Positions 1-7,943 of a DNA stretch of 64,000 bases are shown here, in pieces; position 1 is the stretch's first letter; every line of letters begins with the position of its first letter. The translations under genes and the position numbers were made by a program. The stretch covers positions 154,746 to 218,745 of the forward strand of contig JAUNLW010000001.1 of NCBI GenBank assembly GCA_030532065.1, given 5' to 3'. The DNA comes from Eubacteriales bacterium (GTDB lineage: Bacteria > Bacillota > Clostridia > Saccharofermentanales > DTU023). The notes beneath the pieces were generated by a model. The model had not been told where the DNA came from. It saw nothing but the letters and a program-made list of their open reading frames with translations, and made no database searches.

Positions 1-202
1 CTTCGTTAGCAGCGTCAGTGAGTTCGCCCTTGAAGCCAATTACACCTTCAAAGCCCTCACGAGTACCGGAAGCGGAGTCACGAGTATAAACGTTAATAGT
101 ACCTTCAACTGCAGCTTCTACAAAATTGCTCATAAAAGCAAGAGAGGAGAAGCACAGCACTAAGGTCAGCAGGATGCTTAATAGCGCGTTGGTTTTTTTC
201 AT
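1..202 (-). CDS. PstS-like phosphate-type substrate-binding protein (N-terminal part only)
   Basis: The gene runs off the left edge of the window, so only the first 67 codons are visible. They encode a signal peptide (MKKTNALLSILLTLVLCFSS...) and then a mature start containing INVYTRDSASGTREGFEG. That resembles the first strand and the Ser/Gly/Thr/Arg phosphate-binding turn of PstS-type binding proteins. The start ATG is at 200-202, with GGAGG (complement of 210-214) about seven bases upstream. There is no clear lipobox Cys in the visible part. Family knowledge suggests the binding protein of a phosphate ABC importer, with pstC/A/B expected to the left of the window. Confidence in the family is moderate because so little is visible. 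Confidence 0.7.
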   Translation of the reverse strand, partial: MKKTNALLSILLTLVLCFSSLAFMSNFVEAAVEGTINVYTRDSASGTREGFEGVIGFKGELTDAANE

Positions 203-472
203 TCTTAAACCTCCAATCGATTCTGCCACATACAAAACTTATATATGCGACGCTTCCAGTATGGCTAACTTATGTTTTTGATAAGTGAGATACAGGTTAA
301 AACGCGTGAAAATAGAAGTTAAGGAAATGTTATGTAAATTGCGGACGGTCTGGTATTAGCTATTTTTGAGATAGATTATATTTTGGGGCGTGTTCAGCCT
401 TTTCTCTATAGACTTAGTTGTAGAAAGTAACTATGCTGACAGATGTAAGAAAGAACCGTGAGGTGCGAGCAT

Positions 473-2110
473 ATGTCAAACGATAGTCCGACAGCAGTTT
501 CTCCCAATAATTGTTATGAGGCAAATAAGCCCTTAGTTCTGGTAATTATGGATGGGGTAGGTATAGCCGCGCATGACCACGGCAATACATTGAAACACGC
601 GGAGATTCCCCACTTAAAGAAGCTCATGGCCAACTGCCCTTATAGAACTCTAAAGGCTCACGGCCGCGCGGTAGGACTTCCCAGTGACAAAGATATGGGA
701 AACTCAGAAGTAGGACATAACGCTCTTGGCTCAGGGCAGATCTACGCTCAAGGAGCTAGCTTGGTCAATCAGGCGATAGAGACCGGCAGGATTTTTGAAT
801 CTGAAGTGTGGCAAGAGGCTGTTTGTTGGGCAAAGCGGCCAGGCCAAACCTTGCATTTTATCGGTTTATTATCTGACGGTAATGTACACTCACACATTGA
901 TCAGCTAAAAGCTTTAATCGCTCAGGCGCAAAAGGTAGGGGTCAGCCGTGTAGCTGTGCATGCCCTGCTCGATGGACGTGACGTTGAGAGCCAGAGTGCT
1001 GAGCGCTATATCCAAGATCTAGAGGCTTACCTGGCAGAACTTAATCAGAAGGATAATTTTTACTCTTATATAGCCAGTGGTGGCGGCAGGATGACGATTA
1101 CCATGGATCGCTACGAAGCGGATTGGAACATGGTAGCCAGAGGCTGGCAGACTCATGTGGTAGCTCAAGGCGAGGCCTTTCCATCTGCCCTGGCCGCTGT
1201 GGAGCATTTCCGGAAGGAATCTCCGGATATCTCCGATCAGGACCTGCCTGCCTTTGTTATAGCTGACCGCGAGGGTAAACTACAGCCGATGTTAGATGGT
1301 GATGCTGTGATCCTCTTTAATTTCCGGGGAGATAGAGCCTTAGAGATCTCAAGAGCCTTTGACAGTGGCGATGAATTCCAGGGCTTTAAACGTGATTATC
1401 GGCCGGAAGTCTATTATGCCGGTATCTTAGAATATGATGGAGATTTACATATACCACGCCATTATCTGGTAGACCCGCCAGATATACAGCATACCTTGAC
1501 AGAAGAGCTACTCAAGCATGGCAAAAGCTTGTATGCGGTGTCAGAAACTCAAAAATTTGGTCACGTGACGTATTTCTGGAATGGCAATCGTCAGGAGAAG
1601 TTCTCTGAAGAAAATGAAACGTGGGAAGAGATAGCGAGTGATCGAGTAGATTTTGCCCAGAAACCCTGGATGAAGGCTTATGAGATCACTGAGGCTTTGA
1701 TCAAAGCTATGGCGTCCAGACAATATGATTTTTTGCGCGCTAATTTCGCAAATGGCGATATGGTTGGCCATACCGGTAATTACCAGGCTGCAACGATTGC
1801 TTTGGAGACGGTGGACCTGTGCCTGGGAAGGCTCATCGATGCTTGTGATGCATTTGACTATAGCCTGCTGGTAGTGGCGGATCACGGCAACTGTGACGAG
1901 ATGCTGACCGGTGACAGGAACGATCCTAAGAGTAAGCCCAAAACTTCGCACAGTTTGGCTTCGGTACCCTTTATACTTTACGGTCGAGAAGGGGTTAGCA
2001 TGAGCACGGAACCTGACATGGGCCTGGCCAATGTGGCTGCGGGAGTAGCGGAGCTTTTAGGCGTTCGCCCACGCGCGGAATGGGAAGCAAGCCCTTTTAA
2101 GTTCTCTTAG
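473..2110 (+). CDS. gpmI: 2,3-bisphosphoglycerate-independent phosphoglycerate mutase
   Basis: Interconverts 3- and 2-phosphoglycerate in glycolysis, in the cytoplasm, using two metal ions and a phosphoserine intermediate. The family motifs are in order: VIMDGVGIA near the N-terminus, MGNSEVGHNALGSG (the Ser here is the nucleophile), HALLDGRDV, GGGRMTITMDRYEADW, NFRGDRALEI, ANGDMVGHTGN and VADHGNCDEM with C-terminal metal ligands. The length of 545 residues is slightly above the usual 510-515. I chose ATG 473 because GAGGTG (460-465) sits seven bases upstream; GTG 458 is in frame but has no ribosome-binding site. It stands alone on the plus strand, not in the gap-pgk-tpi-gpmI-eno operon common in Firmicutes. 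It converges with the minus-strand gene at 2119-2607. Confidence 0.96.
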   Translation: MSNDSPTAVSPNNCYEANKPLVLVIMDGVGIAAHDHGNTLKHAEIPHLKKLMANCPYRTLKAHGRAVGLPSDKDMGNSEVGHNALGSGQIYAQGASLVNQAIETGRIFESEVWQEAVCWAKRPGQTLHFIGLLSDGNVHSHIDQLKALIAQAQKVGVSRVAVHALLDGRDVESQSAERYIQDLEAYLAELNQKDNFYSYIASGGGRMTITMDRYEADWNMVARGWQTHVVAQGEAFPSALAAVEHFRKESPDISDQDLPAFVIADREGKLQPMLDGDAVILFNFRGDRALEISRAFDSGDEFQGFKRDYRPEVYYAGILEYDGDLHIPRHYLVDPPDIQHTLTEELLKHGKSLYAVSETQKFGHVTYFWNGNRQEKFSEENETWEEIASDRVDFAQKPWMKAYEITEALIKAMASRQYDFLRANFANGDMVGHTGNYQAATIALETVDLCLGRLIDACDAFDYSLLVVADHGNCDEMLTGDRNDPKSKPKTSHSLASVPFILYGREGVSMSTEPDMGLANVAAGVAELLGVRPRAEWEASPFKFS

Positions 2111-2118
2111 ATCAAATC

Positions 2119-2150
2119 TTAGGTCAAAAGCGTAATCAGCACGATTACGC
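2119..2150 (-). terminator. Hairpin overlapping the end of the 2119-2607 gene
   Basis: A perfect 8-bp inverted repeat (GCGTAATC/GATTACGC, 2130-2150) lies in the last codons of the minus-strand gene. On that strand it is followed by TTTT. It could act as a weak intrinsic terminator for the minus-strand gene. The stem is short and the U-tract poor, so confidence is low. Confidence 0.35.
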
Positions 2151-2607
2151 AAATAACAAATACTACTAAAGAAATTCCCGGCACGATCCATTTTGTCCAG
2201 TCAGGGCGTTGGTTATACTCAGCGTAGGGGTCACCACCCAATGAGCGCTCCAGAGCTTGGTATTTTCCGTTACGGCCGCTAGCTTTAGCTTGTCCAGTGT
2301 AATTGTTATTAGCCGTGTAGCCATAGGGAAAGCATATCTGAGTATTACTATCAGAGTAATAGTCGTTTGCGTAGTACTCGTTCTGAGAGTAATCCCTACG
2401 AGGATAATTATTTTGCGGCTGAGGAGCGCTGCGGTAGTAGCGGTTTGGGGCAGAGTTGTAGTAAGCAGGCTGAGCAGGTTGCCGGTAGCCTGTTGCGTGT
2501 TCTCTCTGATAGTTATTTGGTCTCGCGGGACGGGCCTGACTGGGATCTGGTTGATAGGGTGGGTTCTTGCGTGGCGCGGGTCGTGAATAAGAAGCTCTTC
2601 TATCCAT
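2119..2607 (-). CDS. Unknown Pro/Asn/Gln/Tyr-rich protein with one C-terminal membrane anchor
   Basis: A 162-residue protein that I do not recognise. Residues 1 to about 135 are low in complexity and rich in Pro, Asn, Gln, Tyr and Arg, with many YY, NN and PQ steps. Residues 137-162 form one hydrophobic helix (IVPGISLVVFVICVIVLITL) ending almost at the C-terminus. This predicts a tail-anchored protein with a disordered, Tyr-rich cytoplasmic part. The start ATG (complement of 2605-2607) is preceded by GAGGT at good spacing. Overlapping frames are also open here, but this is the only one that gives a sensible membrane segment together with a ribosome-binding site. The function is unknown. Confidence 0.6.
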   Translation of the reverse strand: MDRRASYSRPAPRKNPPYQPDPSQARPARPNNYQREHATGYRQPAQPAYYNSAPNRYYRSAPQPQNNYPRRDYSQNEYYANDYYSDSNTQICFPYGYTANNNYTGQAKASGRNGKYQALERSLGGDPYAEYNQRPDWTKWIVPGISLVVFVICVIVLITLLT

Positions 2608-2673
2608 ATATCTACCTCATGTCGTAGCGCTGTCATTACCTTACGGTATTGCCTTTGGCCAAGGGCTATCTAC

Positions 2674-2694
2674 AAAAGCCTTATCGGCTTTTTT
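2674..2694. terminator. Small A/T-flanked hairpin between divergent genes
   Basis: AAAAGCC-TTATC-GGCTTTT followed by two more T forms a 7-bp stem with a T-run on the plus strand and four T on the minus strand. It looks like a small bidirectional terminator, but no gene is seen ending into it. It lies in the leader region of the minus-strand gene at 2119-2607, so it could be an attenuator or a relic. Confidence 0.35.
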
Positions 2695-2848
2695 CAGTTT
2701 AAACTCATCTTAACAGATAAGCAGACTGAGGCTAAGTTTTCTTGAAGTAAGCGAGGAAAATTAAAACACCTGTAAAACGGCTGTCAAAGAGCTGGTTAAA
2801 ACTGATGCTAGGGGAGATATCTGTATCTCTTGCTAGGAGGAAGTTAAT

Positions 2849-5113
2849 TTGACTGATCAGCGCTCTGTCTCGCGACATAATTACAGCTTGGACAGCCTGC
2901 GTTTCATGGCAGTGTTAGGCGTTTTCTTCTACCATCTCAACGCGACGGTATTCCCGTATGCCTATTTAGGAGTGGTAGGCTTTTTTGGCTTAGCCGGCTA
3001 TTTATCCATGCGAAAACTGATTTTAGCCGAACGGCATCCTGCTCCGCGGCCAGGCCTGGGACAGCGCCTGGCGGATAAGATCGAAAAGCTTTTTCCACCG
3101 CTGATTTTCTTCCTTCTGATAATTAGTATTTTGATGCTGACCACGTTTCCGGCCTTCCTGGATAATTATGCTGGGCAGCTTCGCTCCACTGCTTTAGCTT
3201 CCAACAATATTTGGCAAATAGTTCGCGGAGAGTCCTATTTCGAGGGACAAGGATATTTCAAGCCTTTAGTGCACATGTGGGCTTTAAGCCTGGAGATGCA
3301 GTTTTATCTTGTATTTTCCTTGTTGGTGGAAAGTACCTATAAACAGCGTGACCGATCTGCCTGGACTTGGCTATTTGGCTTGCTTAGCCTAGCCTCTTAT
3401 TTATTACTTCTATACTTATACGATGGTTCCGCAGATCCCAGCAGAGTCTATTACGGTACGGATACGCGCTTTTTCTCTTTTAGTCTGGGAGCTTTAGCTG
3501 CTTTGGTGGCAGAACCTGGGCACGCACGTTCAGAAATAGTGAGAATGGGCAAAGATTTGCTGCTGGCCCTTTGCAGCTTAGCGCTAGTAGCTGCCTTCTT
3601 CCTGCCGGTAGCTCCCGATGCCATGATCCGTTATGGACTTTTGGCCTATAGTTTATTGCTGGCTTTGACCATGGGACTGGCAGCGGATGACCAGAGTTTC
3701 CTGACTAATTTCGGTAAAAACAAAGTGGTGCAGTACATCTGTAGCCGTAGCTATTTTATCTACCTCTGGCACTTTCCCTGTTTCAGATTAGCAGAACGGC
3801 TGAGTTTTGGTCGTTACCTGCCGGTCGCTTTGTACTATGTCATAGTCATTGCCGCAGCCTTATTGCTAGCAGAGCTAGCCTATCGTATAGATAGTGGCTT
3901 CCGCGGTAAACGCCGCAAAATCCAGACCAGGCATCAGGTGGTGAGTGTACTGGTAATTGCGTGCATGGTAGCTGCGCTTTGCCTAATCCCCTGGCAAGCC
4001 ATCTATGAGAGTAAGGGGGGATCTGACTTTCGTAAACTGGAACAGGATCTGGCCGCGGCAGAGGCTAGTCTGGCAGCAAAACGTGAAGCTAGACGGCAAA
4101 ATCTAACAGCGCCCACACCAAGTGCCGCGCCTGATTTACCAAGTGAGCCTGAGCGTCCCAGTTCTGCTTTGACCTGGGGAGAAGAGGTGTTCGGTTCCAC
4201 TACCGCTAGTGAGGATTCGGCAACAGAAAGTGAGACAGACACTATCGCAAGCGGCTCTGCTGTACCTCTCGTACCAAATGACAACTCACAACATGATACT
4301 CTAGACACTGGCGTTGAGAATCAATCTCAAATCAACAAAAAACCGAATAATTTTCAAAACTGGCTCCATGGTTTGAGCTCGGCTTTTGCCGGACTTGGAT
4401 CTACCGCGAGAGAAAGTGAGAAAGATTCCGGTTCGGACATAGATCCTGATAAATTGGTGGGTAGCCTACATCTCCCTGTAGCGGAAGCTCCGTCGCAGGA
4501 TGACTGGCTCTTCCAAGACAGTCTGCCGTATATTGAGCTTTTTAACCAAAGTGAACCGGAGCTTTATCTGGATCTGGAAAATTACTACCGCTATCGCGAT
4601 ATCCCAATTAGCTTGATCGGCGACTCAGTTTCTGTAATCAATAGTTACCACATCTTTGGTTATCTGCCTAATTTGGAGCTGGACGCCATGTCTAATCGTC
4701 AGATGCGCGAAGTTTGGGATATTTATACGGTCCTTAAGGAAGATGACCTTATCGGGGAGGTTTTGATTGTAGCTCTGGGATCAAACGGTGATATTGATAC
4801 GGACACGCTAACCAAGGTGTGGGAAGATTTAGGAGATAAGCCTCTGCTCTTAGTCAATATTGTATTGCCATACTCCATCACAGAAGCGGAGCGTAATACG
4901 GCGCTGGAAACTTTCGTTCAAGAGCACGAGGGGGTATACCTGATTGATTGGCGAAGCGCGGCTACGGGACACCCAGATTATTTCCAGGAAGACCTGATCC
5001 ATCCCAATGATTATGGCTGCAAAGCTTATTCTCAGCTGTTGACCAAGAGTATAGTGGATCTCGCTGCTGCCTATGAAAGGGCAGGCCTCTTGGACTTTTA
5101 TCCTGATAATTGA
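2849..5113 (+). CDS. OatA-like membrane acyltransferase with SGNH domain
   Basis: A two-domain cell-surface O-acyltransferase of 754 residues. Residues 1-375 form an acyltransferase-3 domain of about ten membrane helices, with the conserved His in VFFYHLN (H29) and the start SLDSLRFMAVLGV. Residues 390-575 are a Ser/Thr/Glu-rich, low-complexity extracytoplasmic linker. Residues 580-754 are an SGNH/GDSL esterase-like domain with block I LIGDSVSV near 588, LGSNGD, and block V DLIHPNDYG near 715 carrying the Asp/His. This is the architecture of OatA, which acetylates peptidoglycan MurNAc and gives lysozyme resistance. Acylation of another surface polymer is possible. The start is TTG 2849, eight bases after AGGAGG (2835-2840). 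Confidence 0.88.
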   Translation: MTDQRSVSRHNYSLDSLRFMAVLGVFFYHLNATVFPYAYLGVVGFFGLAGYLSMRKLILAERHPAPRPGLGQRLADKIEKLFPPLIFFLLIISILMLTTFPAFLDNYAGQLRSTALASNNIWQIVRGESYFEGQGYFKPLVHMWALSLEMQFYLVFSLLVESTYKQRDRSAWTWLFGLLSLASYLLLLYLYDGSADPSRVYYGTDTRFFSFSLGALAALVAEPGHARSEIVRMGKDLLLALCSLALVAAFFLPVAPDAMIRYGLLAYSLLLALTMGLAADDQSFLTNFGKNKVVQYICSRSYFIYLWHFPCFRLAERLSFGRYLPVALYYVIVIAAALLLAELAYRIDSGFRGKRRKIQTRHQVVSVLVIACMVAALCLIPWQAIYESKGGSDFRKLEQDLAAAEASLAAKREARRQNLTAPTPSAAPDLPSEPERPSSALTWGEEVFGSTTASEDSATESETDTIASGSAVPLVPNDNSQHDTLDTGVENQSQINKKPNNFQNWLHGLSSAFAGLGSTARESEKDSGSDIDPDKLVGSLHLPVAEAPSQDDWLFQDSLPYIELFNQSEPELYLDLENYYRYRDIPISLIGDSVSVINSYHIFGYLPNLELDAMSNRQMREVWDIYTVLKEDDLIGEVLIVALGSNGDIDTDTLTKVWEDLGDKPLLLVNIVLPYSITEAERNTALETFVQEHEGVYLIDWRSAATGHPDYFQEDLIHPNDYGCKAYSQLLTKSIVDLAAAYERAGLLDFYPDN

Positions 5114-5181
5114 TCTAAGCATAAAATTAGTAGTCGCCTGCATATTTCAGACTTTATTAATTTTAGATTCTGCCGTACCAA

Positions 5182-5260
5182 ACGCAACTTTACGCAACTT
5201 TGTCATAAGATTTTGCTTTCATTTACTTGAATAAGTTAGGCGATTAGGGCAGAATATACT
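5182..5260 (+). promoter_or_regulatory. Tandem 10-bp direct repeat and -10 box upstream of the secreted-protein gene
   Basis: ACGCAACTTT occurs twice, exactly back to back (5182-5191 and 5192-5201). A good -10 hexamer TATACT lies at 5255-5260, but I see no convincing -35 at the right distance. Repeats one helical turn apart upstream of a poor -35 are what an activator site would look like. The role is inferred. Confidence 0.4.
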
Positions 5261-5335
5261 TATGGTAGTCTGATGAGCGGTTACTTTTATTACCCTCACA
5301 ACTAGTAACCTTTCCTGAATAACGGAGGTAAAATA

Positions 5336-7027
5336 ATGAAAAAATATACTAAAATTTTCGCTCTTCTCCTGGTACTTGTCTTAGGCTTGGGCTTGTCCTT
5401 CGCCCCTCAGGCGCTGGTACAGGCAGAAGAAGCTGCGCCTGGCAATCAATTTGAGAATTTTTTCTCTAATTTTGTTAACCCGGCAAGAATTGAGCAAGCT
5501 CAAGCTATTTACAGCCAACCCTTTGGTTTTGACAGTCAGGTCAAATTCCAATTAGGCGAAGGCCTGGTCATGGGTGCCAGCGAGATGGCGCTACTGGAAA
5601 AATTCCAATACAACTTGAAAATAATGACCAATCCTGTAGCAGAGGGTACACCTCAAGTTGCTATGGAGTTCTTACTTTCTAATCCTGAGACTCCGGACTC
5701 TGCTCTGAGCTTTAATATGTATACCCTTGAAGACAAGGCGATTATTGATCTGCCCGGCCTTCTGGATAAGCCTATCCTGACCACCGGCAGTGTTATCTCT
5801 GATTTTGAGTCTTCTGTTAGCGGACAGGATATGTCTGTAACTGATCTTAGCGCAATGGTCTCCATGCCTTCTAAGGGTATGATGGCGTGGCAAAGCTTTA
5901 TGGCAAGCTTTGAGGATCAAGGCATTGAAGTGCGTACGCTGACTGTCGGTGAATTCAGTGAAGACTTAAATGCCAGCCTCAAATTTATGCCCGCTGAGAA
6001 GCTTAATCCTGCTCTGCAAGAACTTCTGCAGGAGCTTAAAATAGAAGAATATATGGCCTCCGATATGGATGAGGAGATGGAAGCTTACGGTCAGGAATTG
6101 GGCGTTCCTGCTTCTCTTGGCTTTAATGAAGAACTTTCATATATGATCGAAGACCTGAAAGAGGGCAACCAAAACAACGATGCCTACCTCGCGGTACTTG
6201 CCGATGACAATGGTATTCAAAGAGGCTACCAAATGCGTCTGGTAAATAGAGATAACGGCGAAGCCATGAGTGTTGACGCTTACTACTTAGTAGATGCGGA
6301 GAATCAGGTAGCTCCTTTTGTCTTAAGTGTAAGCGAGGAGAACGCTGAGGGTATCGTGCCTCTGCTCCAACTCAATGGTCAGGCTTCTGGTGATAACACT
6401 CAAGGCTATAATGCTGACTTTGTCTTATCTGTTTTAGATGATGAAAGTGGTGAGATTAGCACTCCTATCGAGGGCCAACTCACAAACCTGACTTCTAACA
6501 ACGCCGAAAACGTGCTGGAAGAAGAAATGGCTTTCGATTTGGCTCTGACTATTCGTGGTTATGACAGCAAGATGGTCTATATTGATCCCGATACCGGCGA
6601 GAAAGTAGATCCTTTTGGCATGGAAAATGAAGAATTCACAGAAGAAGAGTCCGAAGAAACTCCTGACGATGAGTTCCCTCTGGAAGACGAGTCGTTTGAG
6701 ACGATCGACCTGGATAAATACGATATCGACTTTGAGAAAGTAGAAACCTTGATCAACATGAATATCACTGCCAAGGTTCAAGGCACCAACTCCACGGTTG
6801 ACTTCAATATCGTTCCTGACGCCAATATCCCCAGTCAGAGCATAACTTTCAATGTAGTTACCGATCTTATTTTTGGCAATGACCAGATCAGTATCCCCAA
6901 CAGCTTACCTCAAGACTATTACGATATTGATAAACCCGAAGATGCCGATGCCCTCAGTAACAATGAAGATTTCCAAAACAAACTCTTCTCACTGCTGAGT
7001 GAGCTGGGTCTGATGGGAGAGTATTAG
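5336..7027 (+). CDS. Secreted acidic protein of unknown function
   Basis: A 563-residue protein with a clear Sec signal peptide (positive MKKYTK, long hydrophobic core, likely cleavage after VQA near residue 30). It has no lipobox, membrane anchor or sortase motif, so it is probably released or held loosely at the wall. The mature part is Asn/Glu/Asp-rich. It contains a strongly acidic stretch near residues 435-465 (many E/D in runs), and repeated Met/Gly/Leu-rich blocks in the first half suggest beta structure. The start ATG follows GGAGGTAAAATA. It stands as a single gene ending in the 7079-7117 terminator. I do not recognise a domain. Confidence 0.85.
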   Translation: MKKYTKIFALLLVLVLGLGLSFAPQALVQAEEAAPGNQFENFFSNFVNPARIEQAQAIYSQPFGFDSQVKFQLGEGLVMGASEMALLEKFQYNLKIMTNPVAEGTPQVAMEFLLSNPETPDSALSFNMYTLEDKAIIDLPGLLDKPILTTGSVISDFESSVSGQDMSVTDLSAMVSMPSKGMMAWQSFMASFEDQGIEVRTLTVGEFSEDLNASLKFMPAEKLNPALQELLQELKIEEYMASDMDEEMEAYGQELGVPASLGFNEELSYMIEDLKEGNQNNDAYLAVLADDNGIQRGYQMRLVNRDNGEAMSVDAYYLVDAENQVAPFVLSVSEENAEGIVPLLQLNGQASGDNTQGYNADFVLSVLDDESGEISTPIEGQLTNLTSNNAENVLEEEMAFDLALTIRGYDSKMVYIDPDTGEKVDPFGMENEEFTEEESEETPDDEFPLEDESFETIDLDKYDIDFEKVETLINMNITAKVQGTNSTVDFNIVPDANIPSQSITFNVVTDLIFGNDQISIPNSLPQDYYDIDKPEDADALSNNEDFQNKLFSLLSELGLMGEY

Positions 7028-7030
7028 GGC

Positions 7031-7117
7031 TAGACGGTTGGCGCGTTAATTAAGCGCTACTCAGTCTAATTGATTACCGACCCCGAGTAGCTGATAAAGC
7101 GGTTGCTCGGGGTCTTT
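7031..7117 (+). terminator. Intrinsic terminator after the secreted-protein gene
   Basis: GACCCCGAG (7079-7087) pairs with CTCGGGGTC (7106-7114) and is followed by TTT. A second imperfect hairpin just upstream (TAGAC/GTCTA enclosing GCGC/GCGC, 7031-7068) may stabilise the 3' end. The stem sits directly before the ribosome-binding site of the next gene, so read-through could also be regulated here. Confidence 0.7.
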
Positions 7118-7141
7118 ACTAAGCAGAAAGGACTTCGGAAG

Positions 7142-7645
7142 ATGTTTTGCAGATATTGTGGTACAGAATTACCGGAGGACACGCAAATATGCCCCTCCTG
7201 TGGTAAAGATAACTCTCCTGCCAAGGAGACAAGTAAGGAGAAGAGCTCCGCTAAAACAAAAAAAACACGCCTGAAATTCCTGGGTATTGAGGATAAGACT
7301 GGTGGCTTCACCAAGAACGATCGCGAAAGCAATCGTGGACTGGCACTCTTGTCTTACATACCTTTGCTTTTCCTGGTACCTATGCTGGCAGGTAAAGAAT
7401 CACCTTACGCGCGTTTCCACGCAAGCCAGGGCCTCTTGATGTTTATTATTGGCCTGATCATTTGGGCGATCAAAGGTGTGTTTTACTTCCTTTGGCTAAT
7501 ACCGGTATTGCGCATTATCCTCAGCGTGATTTACAGCATCTTGTCTATTGTCTGGCTGCTCCTAACGCTTTATCTGTTGGTAACTACCAGTCAGGCGAAA
7601 GCGATGAAACTCCCCGGTATCGGAGGGGTTGAACTTTTCGGCTGA
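7142..7645 (+). CDS. Zinc-ribbon membrane protein (DUF4870-like)
   Basis: A 167-residue protein. Residues 1-25 form a zinc ribbon with two Cys pairs (CRYCGTELP and CPSCGKD). A Lys/Ser-rich linker follows, then three or four hydrophobic segments from about residue 67. These contain SPYARFHASQG, typical of the small DUF4870-type membrane proteins. The cytoplasmic ribbon followed by a membrane part suggests a membrane regulator or assembly factor, but the function is not known. The start is ATG 7142 with AGAAAGGA (7126-7133) upstream. A longer in-frame opening from 7103 exists but lies inside the terminator and has no ribosome-binding site. Confidence 0.8.
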   Translation: MFCRYCGTELPEDTQICPSCGKDNSPAKETSKEKSSAKTKKTRLKFLGIEDKTGGFTKNDRESNRGLALLSYIPLLFLVPMLAGKESPYARFHASQGLLMFIIGLIIWAIKGVFYFLWLIPVLRIILSVIYSILSIVWLLLTLYLLVTTSQAKAMKLPGIGGVELFG

Positions 7646-7664
7646 TAACGTACAATTTAAATCA

Positions 7665-7943
7665 TCTAGAACTTGCACTGGGGTTCTCACAGCCCTCCTT
7701 CAAGAAGGGTGTGAGCTAAGAGGGAAGTTGGGTGAAAAGCCCACGCGGTCCCGCCGCTGTAAGGAGATGGGAAAAATATGAGCACTGAGGCTTATTACCT
7801 TGGGAAGCGTTTTTCCGACATGCTCTGAGCCAGAAGACCTGCCCCAGTGGAAGCCGTGTCACGGAGAATGACAGGAGCGGTTTCCATGATTGCGAAAGCA
7901 ACTGACTCCTTCTCGCTGTGACTATCAGTAAAGGAGTTTTTTT
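7665..7943 (+). promoter_or_regulatory. Cobalamin riboswitch with merged terminator/RBS expression platform
   Basis: The cobalamin-riboswitch elements are in order. GGGTGAAAAGCCCACGCGG with TCCCGCCGCTGTAA is at about 7729-7763. The B12 box GAGCCAGAAGACCTGCC is at about 7827-7843. CAGTGG follows (from about 7846), which can pair with CCGCTG of the internal loop to form the usual kissing contact. The expression platform ends in ACTCCTT (7905-7911) pairing with AAGGAGT (7931-7937), then six T and the ATG at 7944. AAGGAG is also the only ribosome-binding site, so the same hairpin could stop transcription or hide the start. Cobalamin is expected to repress the importer downstream. Confidence 0.92.

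Noticed and set aside
2166-2636. Alternative overlapping frames (minus 2166-2636, plus 2257-2586 and 2367-2627)
   Set aside because: Composition is implausible and there is no coherent topology. The 2119-2607 frame has a good ribosome-binding site and a membrane helix.
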